Assembly (NCBI GenBank): GCA_035559995.1 | Contig: DATMAM010000040.1 | Span: 186,001-250,000 of the forward strand | Direction: 5' to 3' | Length of the DNA: 64,000 nucleotides | DNA from: DATMAM01 sp035559995 | Lineage (GTDB): Bacteria; Desulfobacterota; Binatia; UBA9968 | Notes under the pieces: generated by a model | What the model was told of the DNA's origin: nothing | Databases searched by the model: none | What the model saw: the letters and a program-made list of their open reading frames with translations, nothing else | Made by a program: the position numbers and the translations under genes | Shown here: one piece after another, positions 41,817 through 49,555 of the stretch | Position numbering within the stretch: the stretch's first letter is position 1 | Layout of the letters: the number at the start of each line of letters is the position of its first letter

Positions 41817-41845
41817 AAAAAGGGGGGGCCGCCAGTGGCCCCCCC
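41817..41845 (-). terminator. Intrinsic terminator/attenuator before the replication gene
   Basis: Read leftward, an 8-bp GC stem (GGGGGGCC pairing with GGCCCCCC around a 6-base loop) is followed by TTTTT. It lies between the Sak4-like ATPase gene and the replication gene of the same operon. Confidence 0.75.
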
Positions 41846-41871
41846 TGCTCCAGGGGATAAGGAGACGAATC

Positions 41872-43392
41872 CTAGAGACTTAACTGAGCGGCCTTCCCCT
41901 TGCCGTTCTTGCCTTTTCCCTTTGCCGGCTCGGGCTGTTTTTCCACAAGCTCGGACGAGCGCTTCTCGAAGGCGTCCTCGATGCGCTTCCGGTGTTGCGG
42001 CTTCATGGTCTTGAGCAGATCGCCCAGCGTCGATCGCACGGCGTGTAGCTCATCGATCGTCTGCGCTTTGGTTACATCCTCTTCGATGAGCTTGAGCATG
42101 GTCTGCTCTGACTTAACCTGCTCAGGTTTGTCCTGGTCGGCAGGCATCCAATCCTTCGGGATGTCATCATCCTCGATTTCCCTCGCCTTCTCCATAGCGG
42201 CCTGGTCCACCCGCTGCTTCTCCTCGAGCACGAAGGCGTTGATCTGCTCGTACTGGCCGTCCTTGTGCATCTTCTCCAGGAGATCGAAATTTTTCGCGAC
42301 GTACTTGGCCAGGTGCTCGACCACGTCTTTCCCGTCGCGGAGGTCGTCTGGATGCAGCTCCGCAAGCGCGGACTTGGATCGGGTGTTGAACTGGGCATTG
42401 AAGATGATCGAGCGGAGCTGCTTCTCCAGCCCGCCGGATCCCGGCATCCACTGGTTGTAGATCCCGTCGATCTCCTCGATCAAAATCTCCACTTGCCGGC
42501 GCCGGGCCCAGTAGGCTTCCGCGTTTCCGGTCTGAAAGAGCGGGCCCATCGGGGTATCGGTGGGACGTTTTTGGTCTTGGGATCCGCTGGCGAGGAATTT
42601 ATAAACAGGCTTAAAGGTATCCCAGACGCGGTTCTCGCCCGCCTCCCAGGTGTCCATCGGATCGAATCGGAATTGCTTTCCGTCCAGGACTCGAGAGCGG
42701 TCCTTCATCACGGTCGCCATGCGGAAGACATTCACGCCATCCCTCTTCACTTCCTGCTCCCGCTCCATTAGCACCAACAAGTCAGGCTCGAAGGCCGTTT
42801 CGTTGTCGCCCCGCATCTTGACGCCGGTTGGGTTGAATTCCTTCTTCCCCTGTTCGTTCACCTCCATCGTGTACTCCCAGGCAGCGCGGCCGGTGAACAG
42901 AATGTGGCAGTTCCGCGCGTTGACGAACGGCGTCGAAAACTTCTCCTTCCACAGGGGCTTCAGAATCATCGCGTCGCCGGGGTATTTGATCGGCCGGTTC
43001 TCCTTGATCGAAAACTGCCGCAGCATCTCTTCGTACAAATGCGTCACCGTGTCGATCATGAGGATCGCGCGGTGCTTCTCGGCAAGATCGAGGATCTTCC
43101 CGAAATCCACCAGGCTCCGGGACGCGGTGATGAACAGGTTCTGGCCTTCGATCAGGCCATGCTCGCGGTAGAACGGCACGACGAACTTCGCCGATTGCTC
43201 GGTGTCTTGGAGGAGCACGGTTTTTGTTTTGCCCTCCTCCTCCCAGATCCCAAGCGCCATCAAGTACATCGTGAGGGACTTGCCGGCCCCGGCGAAGCCC
43301 TCAAAGCTCATCTTGAACGGTGTCCAGACGTCGGCGGTGTTCACAAACAGACCGCTGGCGGCGAATGGATTTTGATTTTGATTAGATTCCAT
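41872..43392 (-). CDS. Phage RecA/Sak4-like AAA ATPase with long C-terminal extension
   Basis: A 506-residue protein. The first ~250 residues are a RecA-like NTPase: Walker A GFAGAGKS at residues 32-39, Walker B AILMID at 109-114. It matches the AAA_24/Sak4-type single-strand annealing or recombination ATPases of phages. The rest is helical, includes a zone with alternating Asp/Glu/Lys (EEDVTKAQTIDEL) and ends in a Lys/Gly-rich tail (KGKGKNGKGKA) suited to DNA binding. It likely acts in phage recombination or replication. The start has AAAGGAGACGTT. Confidence 0.8.
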   Translation of the reverse strand: MESNQNQNPFAASGLFVNTADVWTPFKMSFEGFAGAGKSLTMYLMALGIWEEEGKTKTVLLQDTEQSAKFVVPFYREHGLIEGQNLFITASRSLVDFGKILDLAEKHRAILMIDTVTHLYEEMLRQFSIKENRPIKYPGDAMILKPLWKEKFSTPFVNARNCHILFTGRAAWEYTMEVNEQGKKEFNPTGVKMRGDNETAFEPDLLVLMEREQEVKRDGVNVFRMATVMKDRSRVLDGKQFRFDPMDTWEAGENRVWDTFKPVYKFLASGSQDQKRPTDTPMGPLFQTGNAEAYWARRRQVEILIEEIDGIYNQWMPGSGGLEKQLRSIIFNAQFNTRSKSALAELHPDDLRDGKDVVEHLAKYVAKNFDLLEKMHKDGQYEQINAFVLEEKQRVDQAAMEKAREIEDDDIPKDWMPADQDKPEQVKSEQTMLKLIEEDVTKAQTIDELHAVRSTLGDLLKTMKPQHRKRIEDAFEKRSSELVEKQPEPAKGKGKNGKGKAAQLSL

Positions 43393-43428
43393 AACGTCTC
43401 CTTTTGCGTTTTTGATCCTTCGTTTTTG

Positions 43429-43476
43429 TCAGTAGGCCCACTCATCTGAGTGAGCGGGCGGTCCGCGCGGTTGCAT
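43429..43476 (-). CDS. Possible 15-residue leader peptide
   Basis: MQPRGPPAHSDEWAY follows a perfect AAGGAGGTGAAGGC ribosome site, between two longer phage genes. Its 3' half covers a CACTCA/TGAGTG hairpin. It may be a leader peptide or merely a remnant. Confidence 0.3.
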   Translation of the reverse strand: MQPRGPPAHSDEWAY

Positions 43477-43489
43477 GCCTTCACCTCCT

Positions 43490-43855
43490 TTATTCCTTGG
43501 CCGGTTTTTCCGCCTCGTAGACTCCGGCACGGACATCAAGATCCATGTCGCGGCAGTAGCCCTCGATCACGCCTTGAGCCTTACTTACGCGCTCGCGCGT
43601 CTTCTCGTCGGTGTGGCCGACTCCCATGATGTCGCCGCAGAAATGCTCGAGCCTCACAATGCTGTCGCGGGCCGGAGTTTCACCCTCGATCAGCGCCGTG
43701 GCTAGCACCGACACATACATGATCGGCAAGGTTTTGGACTGCGTGTAGAGCGTTGTGAGGCGCACGATCTTTCGGTGAATACGCTCCTTGTCTTGTGCGA
43801 TCTCGCGCAGGAATTCCTGCGGATCGTTGAATCTAACAACTCTAGCGTGAGCCAC
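43490..43855 (-). CDS. Phage protein, unknown
   Basis: A 121-residue protein, largely helical, with charged ends (EFLREIAQDKERIHRKIVRLTTLY; HTDEKTRERVSKAQGVIEGYC). No domain is recognised. It lies in the leftward early operon, overlapping the gene upstream by 14 bases. A CTCCTTT-complement site (AAAGGAGG) precedes its downstream neighbour. Confidence 0.55.
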   Translation of the reverse strand: MAHARVVRFNDPQEFLREIAQDKERIHRKIVRLTTLYTQSKTLPIMYVSVLATALIEGETPARDSIVRLEHFCGDIMGVGHTDEKTRERVSKAQGVIEGYCRDMDLDVRAGVYEAEKPAKE

Positions 43856-44057
43856 CTGTCACCTCCTTTTTGAAATGTTTATAGTCCGGCTGCGCGGGCT
43901 CGATCCCAAAACTGACCAACAAGCCATCATCGGCGATCGCGTCGACATCCAGGGCGTCCACTAGATAACGCTCGCTTGCGGTGTCGCCCTGCTCGCGGCA
44001 ATAGGCGAGCGCATCGAAGTAGTCGCGCCAGGAAACAAATAAGGCGTCTTTCATCAC
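43842..44057 (-). CDS. Small phage protein, unknown
   Basis: A 71-residue acidic protein (SWRDYFDALAYCREQGDTASERYLVDALDVDAIADDGLL). No motif is recognised. It starts with two ATGs that overlap the CII-like stop by 4 bases. Confidence 0.5.
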   Translation of the reverse strand: MMKDALFVSWRDYFDALAYCREQGDTASERYLVDALDVDAIADDGLLVSFGIEPAQPDYKHFKKEVTGGSR

Positions 44058-44416
44058 GAGCCGGTTTTGTTCGGTTGTCCTTGGTCCTCAGCGAGCTGGA
44101 GTATTTTTCTGATGGAGTTCATCTGCTCGTCGTTGATGAACACCCCGCCCAGCTCGCGCGCCAGCCAGTTGATCGTTTCGAGGGCCAAGTGCCCCTGGCC
44201 CTCCGTCACCATGATGTGAAGTAAATCCGCGGTCCGGTCGATCGGGTTTTCGCGGCCGGAAGGTTCAAACGGCAGATCCTCGTCGCGGCCGCTCCGCTCG
44301 CCCCACTTGTAGATGGTCGGCGGGGATAGGCGCATTCGGCCGGCAATCGCCTTGACGCCAATGGCTCTGATCAAGTCGGCGATGATCTCACTCGAGGGTC
44401 GGCGGATACGAGGCAT
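44054..44416 (-). CDS. CII-like phage regulatory protein
   Basis: A 120-residue DNA-binding protein. An N-terminal helix-turn-helix (ADLIRAIGVKAIAGRMRLSPPTIYKWGERSG) recognises DNA; a second part (NPIDRTADLLHIM, LALETINWLARELGG) matches the phage CII/CP76 regulatory family, which uses such a tail to oligomerise. It lies just downstream of the Cro-like gene in the same operon, the classic cro-cII order. It probably activates lysogeny or integrase transcription. Confidence 0.7.
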   Translation of the reverse strand: MPRIRRPSSEIIADLIRAIGVKAIAGRMRLSPPTIYKWGERSGRDEDLPFEPSGRENPIDRTADLLHIMVTEGQGHLALETINWLARELGGVFINDEQMNSIRKILQLAEDQGQPNKTGS

Positions 44417-44460
44417 ATTTTATACTGGGGTCTGTATAACGCCCGATTTTTTTATCCTGG

Positions 44461-44676
44461 TCAGGCCGATTGGCGACTGGCAGAATCGGATTTCCCGCGT
44501 AGCTCGTTGAGGGTCACGCCCAGAGCCCGGGCTAATCGTTTCTCCAGCCGCTCGCTCGTGAGCCGTCGATTCACGAGCAGCGAAATGGTCACCTTCGGCT
44601 TTTTCCACCTCCTCACCAGGTCGCCCTGGGTGATGTTTCGCTCCTTCATTTTTTGCTTGATTTCTTCGGCGGTCAT
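44461..44676 (-). CDS. Cro/C1-type HTH protein
   Basis: A 71-residue XRE-family protein: EEIKQKMKERNITQGDLVRRWKKPKVTISLLVNRR, then LEKRLARALGVTLNELRG. It is the first gene of the leftward early operon, divergent from two rightward HTH genes, so it should play the Cro role. Operator candidates lie in the 90-base divergent gap at 44677-44766. Confidence 0.75.
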   Translation of the reverse strand: MTAEEIKQKMKERNITQGDLVRRWKKPKVTISLLVNRRLTSERLEKRLARALGVTLNELRGKSDSASRQSA

Positions 44677-44691
44677 GGTTACCCCCTGTTC

Positions 44692-44706
44692 ACTGAACGG
44701 TTCAGT
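44692..44706. promoter_or_regulatory. Immunity operator candidate ACTGAAC-G-GTTCAGT
   Basis: A perfect 15-bp palindrome centred at 44699, between the Cro-like gene and its promoter, downstream of the predicted transcription start. It is a good site for the Cro-like or repressor proteins. Confidence 0.6.
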
Positions 44707-44721
44707 AAACGTAAATAGTGC

Positions 44722-44737
44722 ATTCTAATACTAGAAT
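44722..44737. promoter_or_regulatory. Second operator candidate ATTCTA-N4-TAGAAT
   Basis: A perfect 6-bp inverted repeat overlaps the -10 of the leftward promoter and provides TAGAAT as a possible rightward -10. Binding here would block the leftward early transcript. Confidence 0.5.
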
Positions 44738-44753
44738 ATACAAAGCCTGTCAA
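44725..44753 (-). promoter_or_regulatory. Leftward early promoter of the cro-like operon
   Basis: On the minus strand, TTGACA (44753-44748), a 17-base spacer and TATTAG (44730-44725). It lies within the divergent immunity gap and overlaps an operator candidate. Confidence 0.65.
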
Positions 44754-44766
44754 GCCTTTTTTTGCC

Positions 44767-45054
44767 GTGAAGAAGAAACCGGGACGAAAACCCAAGCCCA
44801 CGCACGACCCGATTGCTCAAAGATTTCGCGAGCTTGCGGCGGGAAGATCACGCAGGGTCATGGCGGGCCTGATCGGGTGCACCGAGCAGGAATGGGGAGC
44901 TTATGAGAACGGGCAGAAGCGCCCAGGATGGCATCGGATCGAGATTATCTGCACCCTCCTCGATATCTCGCCAAGCTGGCTCATGTTTGGGATCGGCCCC
45001 CCAAGGCTGAGCGCGCTCGCCGGAATCCCGAATGGCATTAAAAAAATATACTGA
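44767..45054 (+). CDS. Phage HTH protein (rightward, immunity region)
   Basis: A 95-residue XRE-like protein with a short HTH (RRVMAGLIGCTEQEWGAYENGQKRPGWHRIEIICTLLDISPSWLMFG). It has a basic N-terminal tail (KKKPGRKPKP) and a GTG start without a good ribosome site. It overlaps the next HTH gene by 23 bases. It may be a small regulator working with the main repressor downstream. Confidence 0.65.
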   Translation: MKKKPGRKPKPTHDPIAQRFRELAAGRSRRVMAGLIGCTEQEWGAYENGQKRPGWHRIEIICTLLDISPSWLMFGIGPPRLSALAGIPNGIKKIY

Positions 45055-45409
45055 TAGGAAAGTAGGAGAGAGGATCCGCGATGTGCGCGCTGGCCTGGGA
45101 CTCACGCAGGAGGAGTTCGGGAGGCGCTTTGGCTATTCGCAGGACGCGGTAGCCAAGTGGGAAGGGGGTCAGGTGCCCCATGCGCTCGTGCTCCGTGAGA
45201 TCGCCGCGACCGCGGCTAGGCCAACCACCGTAGATTGGCTGGTGGCGGCGCGGGCAAAGGATTCCGAGGCATTGACGCCCGACGAGCGTTTCCTCTTGAA
45301 ATGCTTTCGCGACCTCGATAAAAGACGGCCGGAACTGGCAAGGGACCTTCTCAGCCTCTTCTCGGATCTGGCGGAGGAAAGAAAATCGAGACGCTACCAG
45401 AAAAGATAA
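45032..45409 (+). CDS. Phage repressor-like XRE protein
   Basis: A 125-residue protein with a full XRE helix-turn-helix (RKVGERIRDVRAGLGLTQEEFGRRFGYSQDAVAKWEGGQV). A helical C-terminus follows (LTPDERFLLKCFRDLDKRRPELARDLLSLFSDL), probably for dimerisation. It has no LexA-like peptidase domain, so induction would need another route. Its position, divergent from the Cro-like gene, makes it the best candidate for the lysogeny repressor. Confidence 0.75.
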   Translation: MALKKYTDRKVGERIRDVRAGLGLTQEEFGRRFGYSQDAVAKWEGGQVPHALVLREIAATAARPTTVDWLVAARAKDSEALTPDERFLLKCFRDLDKRRPELARDLLSLFSDLAEERKSRRYQKR

Positions 45410-45909
45410 AGCCGCTCGCGGTCCGGGACCTAAACAGTTACCATGCGCTGTTTCTACCCGCGAACTGGAACCGCGCGCTCGAATTGATCTACCGTACCCG
45501 CTCTTATGAGGCGGGGCTTGACGGTGCCCGGCATCTCACGTCGCTGACTGAGGATCTCAGGGCGGAGCTTGGCCGGCACTATGTAAGACGCCGGATCCGC
45601 CTCGGGCTTCTCACGCTCACCTGCCTGGACCGGCTCGACCGCCTCGCCGAGTATCTTGATGAGTGGGACAGGCTCAGGCAGTTGGATCTCGGAATCCGCT
45701 TCAAGAAACGGCCCCGGGTAGGCGGTTTCATCTTGAACGACGATCCGCTCACCGTTCACTTCTTGTACTTGCAGCGCCACCGGAAGAACGTGATCGAAAA
45801 GAAGATCGCGCGATGGGTGATGACAGGCCGGATCTCAGCCAAACACGCCTCACGGGACGAGCTCGGCCACGAGGAATTGGAGCGACGCTGCCGGGAAGTT
45901 GTGGGATGA
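45385..45909 (+). CDS. Rightward phage protein with probable non-ATG start
   Basis: About 174 residues, function unknown. The protein-like reading extends upstream of the first canonical start (TTG at 45484) through VRDLNSYHALFLPANWNRALELIY. It reaches an ATC at 45385, placed 7 bases after a perfect GGAGG (45373-45377) within the repressor's 3' end. Other features are a helical core (LDRLDRLAEYLDEWDRLRQLDLG) and a Lys/Arg-rich end. Overlap with the repressor gene suggests an accessory immunity or superinfection-exclusion gene expressed in the lysogen. Confidence 0.5.
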   Translation: METLPEKIKPLAVRDLNSYHALFLPANWNRALELIYRTRSYEAGLDGARHLTSLTEDLRAELGRHYVRRRIRLGLLTLTCLDRLDRLAEYLDEWDRLRQLDLGIRFKKRPRVGGFILNDDPLTVHFLYLQRHRKNVIEKKIARWVMTGRISAKHASRDELGHEELERRCREVVG

Positions 45910-45955
45910 TTTTTTTGAGGGGAAAGAAAAAGGCTGCTGATTGGAGTCAGGCGGG

Positions 45956-46219
45956 CTACTGGCTCTTGGCGAACAGTCCCTCTTTCAACTGCCGCGCCTT
46001 CTGCCGCGCCTTCTTCGAGTCGTAGTAGTATTCAGCGGTTTCCACCGTGCAATCGTTCCCTCCGCGCTCGAGGTCGTAGACACACGCCTTGAGATCGTCC
46101 AAGCCGGGAAAAACGTGTCTCGTCACAAACGCATGATCTTTCCCGATCGCTTCGGGATCATCGACCAGGTGGAATCGCTTCTTGGCTTTCTCAAAAGCGA
46201 CCCATACTTCCATGCTCAT
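45956..46219 (-). CDS. Phage protein, unknown
   Basis: An 87-residue protein (VWVAFEKAKKRFHLVDDPEAIGKDHAFVTRHVFPGLDDLK). No family is recognised. It ends the long leftward small-gene operon, with an ACTCCTTCGTTT-complement ribosome leader. Its 3' end faces the rightward immunity genes 46 bases away. Confidence 0.5.
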   Translation of the reverse strand: MSMEVWVAFEKAKKRFHLVDDPEAIGKDHAFVTRHVFPGLDDLKACVYDLERGGNDCTVETAEYYYDSKKARQKARQLKEGLFAKSQ

Positions 46220-46234
46220 ATTGTACTCCTTCGT

Positions 46235-46708
46235 TTAAGTTTCGCTACTGTAGTCCGGGTCTAAGTTCGTCACGAATCGGACCTTCTTGCCCTGCGCCTT
46301 TTCCTGCTCTGCGCGAAAATCGAGATCGTAAAACACGTACTCAAGCCGGCGTTGATTGAAGCGATGAATGACAAAATGCTGTTTCCCGGCCTTATCTTTC
46401 TCGCTCGCGATCTCGAAGACCACTTCCTCCGGCGAGCTGGGCGTCAATTCGCGCTTGAGTGAGGCGGGCCGGCAGGTGCACATGCACACGCCCGCATCCC
46501 CGAGCCTTCCGGTGCATAGATCGTGTTTTTCTTCCCAGCAAAGAAAGCAGATGCAATTTTCCAGCCGCAGGCGCTCACTTCGGAGTTTCTGATAGGCTTC
46601 GTAAGCGGAGTCCGCCCACACCTTGAGCCACCTCGGGGGGTTTGGTTGGGCGTCTTCCGTTACCGGCTGCGCGAGTTTGTCTCGCATATCGACGATCCAC
46701 CAGGTCAT
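46235..46708 (-). CDS. Cysteine-rich phage protein
   Basis: A 157-residue protein with a Cys cluster (CICFLCWEEKHDLC, then CMCTCRPASL), likely two zinc sites, in the middle. Basic strands follow (KQHFVIHRFNQRRLEYVFYDLDF). Neighbours up and down are short leftward genes. The function is unknown. Confidence 0.55.
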   Translation of the reverse strand: MTWWIVDMRDKLAQPVTEDAQPNPPRWLKVWADSAYEAYQKLRSERLRLENCICFLCWEEKHDLCTGRLGDAGVCMCTCRPASLKRELTPSSPEEVVFEIASEKDKAGKQHFVIHRFNQRRLEYVFYDLDFRAEQEKAQGKKVRFVTNLDPDYSSET

Positions 46709-47046
46709 GACTCACCTCCTTCGGAGCTCTCGCGCGCATTGGTGTGGCGCGCACGCTCGGCCACGGTCTCCAGAATGGTAGCGAGAGCAGCCATATTTCT
46801 GTTCGCTTCGATCTGCTGGAGAACTTGCCGGCAGAGATCCTCCAGCGCCTCGGTTCCTTCGAAATGGAACCCGCCCCGGATGGCGAGGCCGCGTTTCCCG
46901 ACTCCTTCAATCCAGGTGTGCATCGGACCAGTCCACACGGCGATCGCGGTAATTTCGAAGGTGCCATTCCGTCCTTGAAGGTATCCGCGCACGGGAATTT
47001 TGACGTCAATATCCAACAGCCCCTGTTTTTTCGTGAAATCCTTCAT
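46705..47046 (-). CDS. Phage protein, unknown
   Basis: A 113-residue protein: a beta-rich first half (LDIDVKIPVRGYLQGRNGTFEITAIAVW) and a helical second half (FEGTEALEDLCRQVLQQIEANRNMAALATILETV). No domain is recognised. It overlaps the gene downstream by 4 bases. Confidence 0.5.
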   Translation of the reverse strand: MKDFTKKQGLLDIDVKIPVRGYLQGRNGTFEITAIAVWTGPMHTWIEGVGKRGLAIRGGFHFEGTEALEDLCRQVLQQIEANRNMAALATILETVAERARHTNARESSEGGES

Positions 47047-47079
47047 GTGTTTCTTCTCCTTCGTTTTGGTTGATCGGCC

Positions 47080-47328
47080 TTACGCGATTTGCTTCACTTT
47101 GGCCTTACCGTCAATCGACGCGATCTCCTCGATCGCGCTGTTCAGGATATCCATCACGCGCTGCAGCACGTTTGCCGCCGCGTTGGCGCCGTCGATAACT
47201 TGCAAGAGTCCAGGATCCGCCTGTTGCTCCAGACAGCGCGTACGGATCTTCCCGAGCTCCTGGAGAGAGTCGTCGACCCGGCCGGCCAGCTCAGACAGCT
47301 CCTCTTTGATCATTTCGCAGTCCAGCAT
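47080..47328 (-). CDS. Small helical phage protein
   Basis: An 82-residue all-helical protein with heptad character (IKEELSELAGRVDDSLQELGKIRTRCLEQQA; NVLQRVMDILNSAIEEIASID). It probably oligomerises as a coiled coil. The function is unknown. Confidence 0.5.
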   Translation of the reverse strand: MLDCEMIKEELSELAGRVDDSLQELGKIRTRCLEQQADPGLLQVIDGANAAANVLQRVMDILNSAIEEIASIDGKAKVKQIA

Positions 47329-47422
47329 CGGTTATCACCTCCCTTCCGTTTGGATTTTGAACGCACGAATGCGACCGCGCGAATTGCTCGCGCGCGTCTT
47401 AGAATTTTTTGGGGGGTAGTCT

Positions 47423-47809
47423 TTAGAAGCGCCTGAAGAGAGCAGTGATACGCTTCAGCGCGCTATCGAGGCTCACGTTTCGGATGGTCAGAGTACGCGA
47501 TCGTTGATAATCCATCGCGCCCTTTTTTCCCGGCCGCCGCCAGTGCTGCAGGATGACGGACACTGTCTCCTGCGGCCGCTCGTACACGCCGGCATCGCTC
47601 AGCTCGTTGCGGAATTCTGCGGCGATCTGCTGGTACACTGAGTCGAGATCGAACCCGCGGATGGTCAGGGTCTTAGAGCCGGCGTATACGAGAGTCTCCT
47701 TGCGGCGCTTCCGGTACTGAAATTGAATAGAGACGCTCTGGACGGGGCCTTCGTTCACATGGCCGTCATATAGGAAACCTATGGCATTGTCAAAGCCCAA
47801 AATGCTCAC
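47423..47809 (-). CDS. Phage protein with internal repeat
   Basis: A 128-residue protein containing two similar halves: VSIQFQYRKRR followed by SKTLTIRGFDLDSVYQQIAAEF, and VSVILQHWRRPG followed by SRTLTIRNVSLDSALKRITALF. The duplication of a strand-strand-helix unit is clear. No family is recognised. Confidence 0.6.
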   Translation of the reverse strand: MSILGFDNAIGFLYDGHVNEGPVQSVSIQFQYRKRRKETLVYAGSKTLTIRGFDLDSVYQQIAAEFRNELSDAGVYERPQETVSVILQHWRRPGKKGAMDYQRSRTLTIRNVSLDSALKRITALFRRF

Positions 47810-47814
47810 CTCCT

Positions 47815-47901
47815 TCAGTTGTCGATTCGAAAAGCGGAGCCGATCCGGTTATCGATGAAGGCGCCGTGAAACTCCCGGAGAACTCGGCGCAAAAAGCCCA
47901 T
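47815..47901 (-). CDS. Possible 28-residue basic peptide
   Basis: MGFLRRVLREFHGAFIDNR and onward, starting 2 bases after the stop of the zinc-ribbon gene upstream and ending 5 bases before the ATG of the gene at 47423-47809. It fits the gap exactly, but with so few residues it is tentative. Confidence 0.3.
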   Translation of the reverse strand: MGFLRRVLREFHGAFIDNRIGSAFRIDN

Positions 47902-47903
47902 AA

Positions 47904-48062
47904 TCACGTTGGCGTCCTGAACGTCCGCACCGGATACTGCCACGAGGCGGGCCCGCTGCAGAAGTCGCAGACCTTCTTCAGAGCGGCGTCACACGACTCG
48001 CAGAGAATGCCGGCGTAGGTGGCAAAGCGCGCGCCGGCCGCGCCGCATTTCTGGCAGTTCAT
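47904..48062 (-). CDS. Six-cysteine zinc-ribbon phage protein
   Basis: A 52-residue protein with three Cys pairs: CQKCGAAGA, LCESCDAALKK and CDFCSGPA. This is a double zinc-ribbon layout. The ATG overlaps the upstream stop (TGATG type). The role is unknown; such small proteins often bind nucleic acid or host polymerase. Confidence 0.65.
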   Translation of the reverse strand: MNCQKCGAAGARFATYAGILCESCDAALKKVCDFCSGPASWQYPVRTFRTPT

Positions 48063-48337
48063 TGACCGTCTCCTTTCTTCTTGATAGGCGTTCCGTCGTT
48101 GTAGATCGTTTCTTTCACCGGCTGTTTTCGGCCTCGGTGTTCGTACATTCCGATCAGATGACATTCAGGGCACTCGACCATAACCCGCGTGCCGACCTGG
48201 ACCTTCCGGCGACGCTGCACGGCAACAGCGCCGTACAGCGTCGCCAGCGACATTTCTTCCGTGATTGGTTCGGTCTGCACGCGCAGTAGAGAAATCTCAT
48301 GCCCGCGCGGACATCGAACATGCCAGTTGGCGTTCAT
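48059..48337 (-). CDS. Zinc-ribbon phage protein
   Basis: A 92-residue protein. RCPRGHEI at the start and VECPECHLIGMYEH in the second half give a C-x-x/(H)-type and CxxC zinc site. The centre is a basic strand region (RRRKVQVGTRVM). The function is unknown. Confidence 0.6.
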   Translation of the reverse strand: MNANWHVRCPRGHEISLLRVQTEPITEEMSLATLYGAVAVQRRRKVQVGTRVMVECPECHLIGMYEHRGRKQPVKETIYNDGTPIKKKGDGQ

Positions 48338-48756
48338 ACTCCCTCCTTCTGTTTTTGTTCGATCACCAGTTGGCACCTTGGGCAGATAACGGGCGTGTCG
48401 GCCGGCACGTCCTCCCCGAGCTCAGCGATCGCCTTCCAGAAAAGCCCCGTCACGCTGCGCTGCCACCCTGGCGCACACTCGCAGCGCTGGGGTTTGAGCA
48501 GCACCTCCGGGAGCGCAAGCCCTTCCGGGTCGGTCACTTCGGTCCACCAGTCGTGACCGTTGCGGCAGACAAGGTTGACACGCCCCTGCTCGTCCGTCTT
48601 GGTCCACTGCTCGTCCCACCACATATCGGTGCCGCCCATGTACTCGTAGCCGCCGCACTCATCGGCCTGCTGGATTAGAGCGCAGCCAGGCACTGTTTCT
48701 ACCGTTCCGCGCGGCTCCTCGCAACACTCGGGGCATTTGTCGATTGCGAATTTCAT
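48334..48756 (-). CDS. Cysteine-rich phage protein
   Basis: A 140-residue protein with several Cys groups: KCPECCEEPRG, CGGYEYMGG, VCRNGHDWW, RCECAPGW and ICPRCQL at the end. Two to three zinc-ribbon sites are likely. It overlaps both neighbours by 4 bases. The function is unknown. Confidence 0.6.
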   Translation of the reverse strand: MKFAIDKCPECCEEPRGTVETVPGCALIQQADECGGYEYMGGTDMWWDEQWTKTDEQGRVNLVCRNGHDWWTEVTDPEGLALPEVLLKPQRCECAPGWQRSVTGLFWKAIAELGEDVPADTPVICPRCQLVIEQKQKEGV

Positions 48757-49370
48757 TTAACACCTCCTTGCGTTTTGATGGCCATGAGCGCAGAGATCGC
48801 GGCCCTTGCTTCCATGAGACTCGAGGCGCTCATGGTGATCTTGATGCTGGTTGCGCTGGTGACGATCGCCTGAACGCCACCGTAGTTTCCGAGTTGGGGC
48901 TGTGCGTCGCGCCGCAGGTAATCCGGCCGACAATTCTCGCCCAGGAGCTCACAGATTTCCTTGACGGCCTGCTCTTTCTCGGCGGCCCAGTTTTCCTCCG
49001 CGTTCACGCGCTTGACCGCCTCGGCGTAGAGTGTGCGGTATCCGGGGAGGAGACGTCGGCGTATTTCGGCAGCCTGCGAGCGAGGATCCCGGTTCGGATC
49101 GGTAGTAATGGAGTCCACGTTGGCCTTCTTGATCTCCTCCCACTGCGAATAATAGAAAACACGGCCGTCGCTGTAGCGAGGATAGAGGCCGTGAATCACT
49201 AGCCGCCCTTTCGTGTGCGCGAAGGACAATTCCATCCCGCCCTTTTCCTTGATGTAGAAATGGCCGGCCCAGTGCGTGTTCTCCTGAAACGTCCATGTCT
49301 CGTTGACATCAACGTAGATCGTGAGCTCGCGCGCGATTTCGCGGCAGAGTTGGGTCAGATCGCAATTCAT
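48753..49370 (-). CDS. Phage protein, unknown
   Basis: A 205-residue protein. The first half is beta-rich with many aromatic residues (WTFQENTHWAGHFYIKEKGG; VIHGLYPRYSDGRVFYYSQW); the second half is helical (YAEAVKRVNAEENWAAEKEQAVKEICELLG), then a Ser/Thr/Ala-rich strand region. No domain is recognised. Confidence 0.55.
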   Translation of the reverse strand: MNCDLTQLCREIARELTIYVDVNETWTFQENTHWAGHFYIKEKGGMELSFAHTKGRLVIHGLYPRYSDGRVFYYSQWEEIKKANVDSITTDPNRDPRSQAAEIRRRLLPGYRTLYAEAVKRVNAEENWAAEKEQAVKEICELLGENCRPDYLRRDAQPQLGNYGGVQAIVTSATSIKITMSASSLMEARAAISALMAIKTQGGVK

Positions 49371-49373
49371 GGC

Positions 49374-49553
49374 TCACCTCCAATCCCGCGCGCTTCGGCG
49401 TAGCTCTCGCTCGCGCACGCGGCCGGTGCTTGCCATGCCGATCAGGCTAAGCACAATGGCGAACACCCAGACCGCGCCGGCTATCCAGATCGCCCACTCG
49501 ACCAGGTCGCCGACGCGGACCAAACAGTCGTAGAAATTATTCAGCTCTCTCAT
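49374..49553 (-). CDS. Small single-span phage membrane protein
   Basis: A 59-residue protein with one membrane helix (WAIWIAGAVWVFAIVLSLIGM) preceded by an acidic, helical N-terminus and followed by a strongly basic tail (RVRERELRRSARDWR). It starts 2 bases after the stop of the gene upstream. An envelope or exclusion role is possible but unproven. Confidence 0.55.
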   Translation of the reverse strand: MRELNNFYDCLVRVGDLVEWAIWIAGAVWVFAIVLSLIGMASTGRVRERELRRSARDWR

Positions 49554-49555
49554 GG

